Positions 63,255 to 64,000 of a stretch of DNA of 64,000 nucleotides are shown here, in pieces. The stretch is from Trabulsiella odontotermitis. Its GTDB lineage: Bacteria; Pseudomonadota; Gammaproteobacteria; Enterobacterales; Enterobacteriaceae. The position numbers were made by a program, and so were the translations under genes. Within the stretch, counting starts at the first letter, position 1; every line of letters begins with the position of its first letter. The notes under the pieces are model-generated. The model was not told where the DNA came from. It saw nothing but the letters and a program-made list of their open reading frames with translations, and did no database searches. Location of the stretch: positions 1-64,000 of the forward strand of contig NZ_LIFX01000004.1 in NCBI RefSeq assembly GCF_001297775.1, in the 5' to 3' direction.

Positions 63255-64000
63255 ATGGCACAACAAAAACATGACGACGTGAACGAACCGTCACGTCGCC
63301 GTTTACTCAAAGGTATCGGCGTGCTGGGAGGCGCGCTGGCATTCAGCGGCGGGTGTCCGGTCGCTCATGCGGCAAAACCGCAGAGCGCGCCAGGCACCGT
63401 GTCGCCGGATGCGCGTATGGAAACGCAGCCGTTTTATGGTCTCCATCAGTCCGGCGTGCTGACGCCACAACAGGCATCGATGATGCTGGTGGCGTTTGAT
63501 GTCCTGGCAGGCGACAAAGCCGAACTTGAGCGGCTGTTTCGCCTGCTGACGCAGCGTATCGCCTTTCTCACCGCGGGCGGCCCGGCACCGGATACGCCGA
63601 ATCCGCGCATGCCGCCGATGGATTCCGGGATCCTCGGGCCGTATATCGCCCCGGATAACCTGACGATGACCGTATCGGTGGGGGATTCGCTGTTCGATGA
63701 ACGTTTTGGCCTGGCCGGAAAAGCGCCGAAAAAGCTGCAAAAGATGACGCGCTTTCCGAATGATTCTCTGGATGCCTCACTGTGTCACGGCGACCTGTTA
63801 CTGCAGATTTGCGCCAACACCCAGGATACGGTGATCCATGCGCTGCGCGACATCATCAAGCACACGCCGGATCTCCTCAGCGTGCGCTGGAAGCGGGAAG
63901 GGTTTATCTCCGACCACGCGGCGCGCAGTAAAGGCAAAGAGACGCCAGTAAACCTGTTGGGCTTCAAGGATGGAACGGCAAACCCGGACAGCAGCGATAC
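63255..64000 (+). CDS. efeB: EfeB, Tat-exported dye-decolorising (DyP) haem peroxidase (3' end outside window)
   Basis: The first 248 codons and two further bases are in the window. Twin-arginine signal [18 protein letters not shown] at residues 12-29, then DyP-family sequence: [15 protein letters not shown], and the characteristic GFKDGTANP near the window end, containing the catalytic aspartate. EfeB oxidises ferrous iron or other donors with peroxide in the periplasm to feed EfeO/EfeU; haem-iron release was also proposed. Third gene of efeUOB. The frame runs off the window end. Confidence 0.96.
   Translation, partial: MAQQKHDDVNEPSRRRLLKGIGVLGGALAFSGGCPVAHAAKPQSAPGTVSPDARMETQPFYGLHQSGVLTPQQASMMLVAFDVLAGDKAELERLFRLLTQRIAFLTAGGPAPDTPNPRMPPMDSGILGPYIAPDNLTMTVSVGDSLFDERFGLAGKAPKKLQKMTRFPNDSLDASLCHGDLLLQICANTQDTVIHALRDIIKHTPDLLSVRWKREGFISDHAARSKGKETPVNLLGFKDGTANPDSSD

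Overview
The window is chromosomal DNA from a member of the Enterobacteriaceae close to Escherichia, Citrobacter and Salmonella. Core genes (fumA-like, yccX, tusE, yccA, serT, agp, yccJ, wrbA, ymdF, rutR, putA, putP, efeUOB, hybOABCDEFG) can be aligned by eye to E. coli proteins at high identity. The order yccX-tusE-yccA-serT at the left and agp-yccJ-wrbA-ymdF-rutR-putA-putP-efeUOB at the right is the E. coli 22-23 min order. I cannot fix the species; a Citrobacter-like genome is my best guess. There is no phage, IS element or CRISPR array.

Left edge (1-5.3 kb): a class I fumarase cut by the window start, acylphosphatase, TusE, YccA, an orphan OppA/MppA-like binding protein and tRNA-Ser(UGA). 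Just past the tRNA (5.3-10.1 kb) is accessory, partly AT-rich DNA: a broken C-terminal gene fragment, a ribbon-helix-helix-like protein behind a promoter covered by iterated GGTAAC/GTTACC half-sites, a DUF1127 protein, an OafA-type acyltransferase, and a cluster of a 51-residue zinc-ribbon-like protein, a Mig-14 family protein and a WaaH-like glycosyltransferase. This looks like an envelope-modification and peptide-resistance island.

10.1-18 kb is a GntR-controlled unit: alpha/beta hydrolase, C45 N-terminal-nucleophile acyltransferase/hydrolase and a complete dipeptide-type ABC importer, which suggests import followed by cytosolic cleavage of an acylated amine. 18-25 kb carries a LysR/SDR pair, a chemoreceptor and a MarR-EmrA-EmrB efflux unit with a promoter buried in a large inverted repeat.

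25-31.5 kb (minus strand) is the most interesting region. Seven tightly packed genes encode a betaine-type (OpuC/OsmF/EgtU-like) importer, a histidine/aromatic ammonia-lyase homologue that has lost the Ala-Ser-Gly triad forming the MIO cofactor, an ornithine-cyclodeaminase-like protein and a PhnD-like protein without a signal peptide. A perfect HutC-type palindrome, TTGTATATACAA, lies in the promoter. I propose ergothioneine (or a related histidine betaine) uptake and trimethylamine elimination. A dehydrogenase/DUF1349 gene pair is divergent.

33-48 kb: VOC protein, a second chemoreceptor with a near-consensus FliA promoter, DigH, tri-haem cytochrome c peroxidase with an FNR site, the complete hydrogenase-2 operon hybOABCDEFG, and the haem-based diguanylate cyclase DosC without DosP. 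47.5-54.6 kb: agp-yccJ-wrbA-ymdF-rutR is bracketed by two paralogous MarT/FidL-like regulator pairs; rutR has no rut operon beside it. 55-64 kb: putA/putP with PutA half-sites, then the Fur-boxed efeUOB iron importer, whose last gene is cut by the window end.
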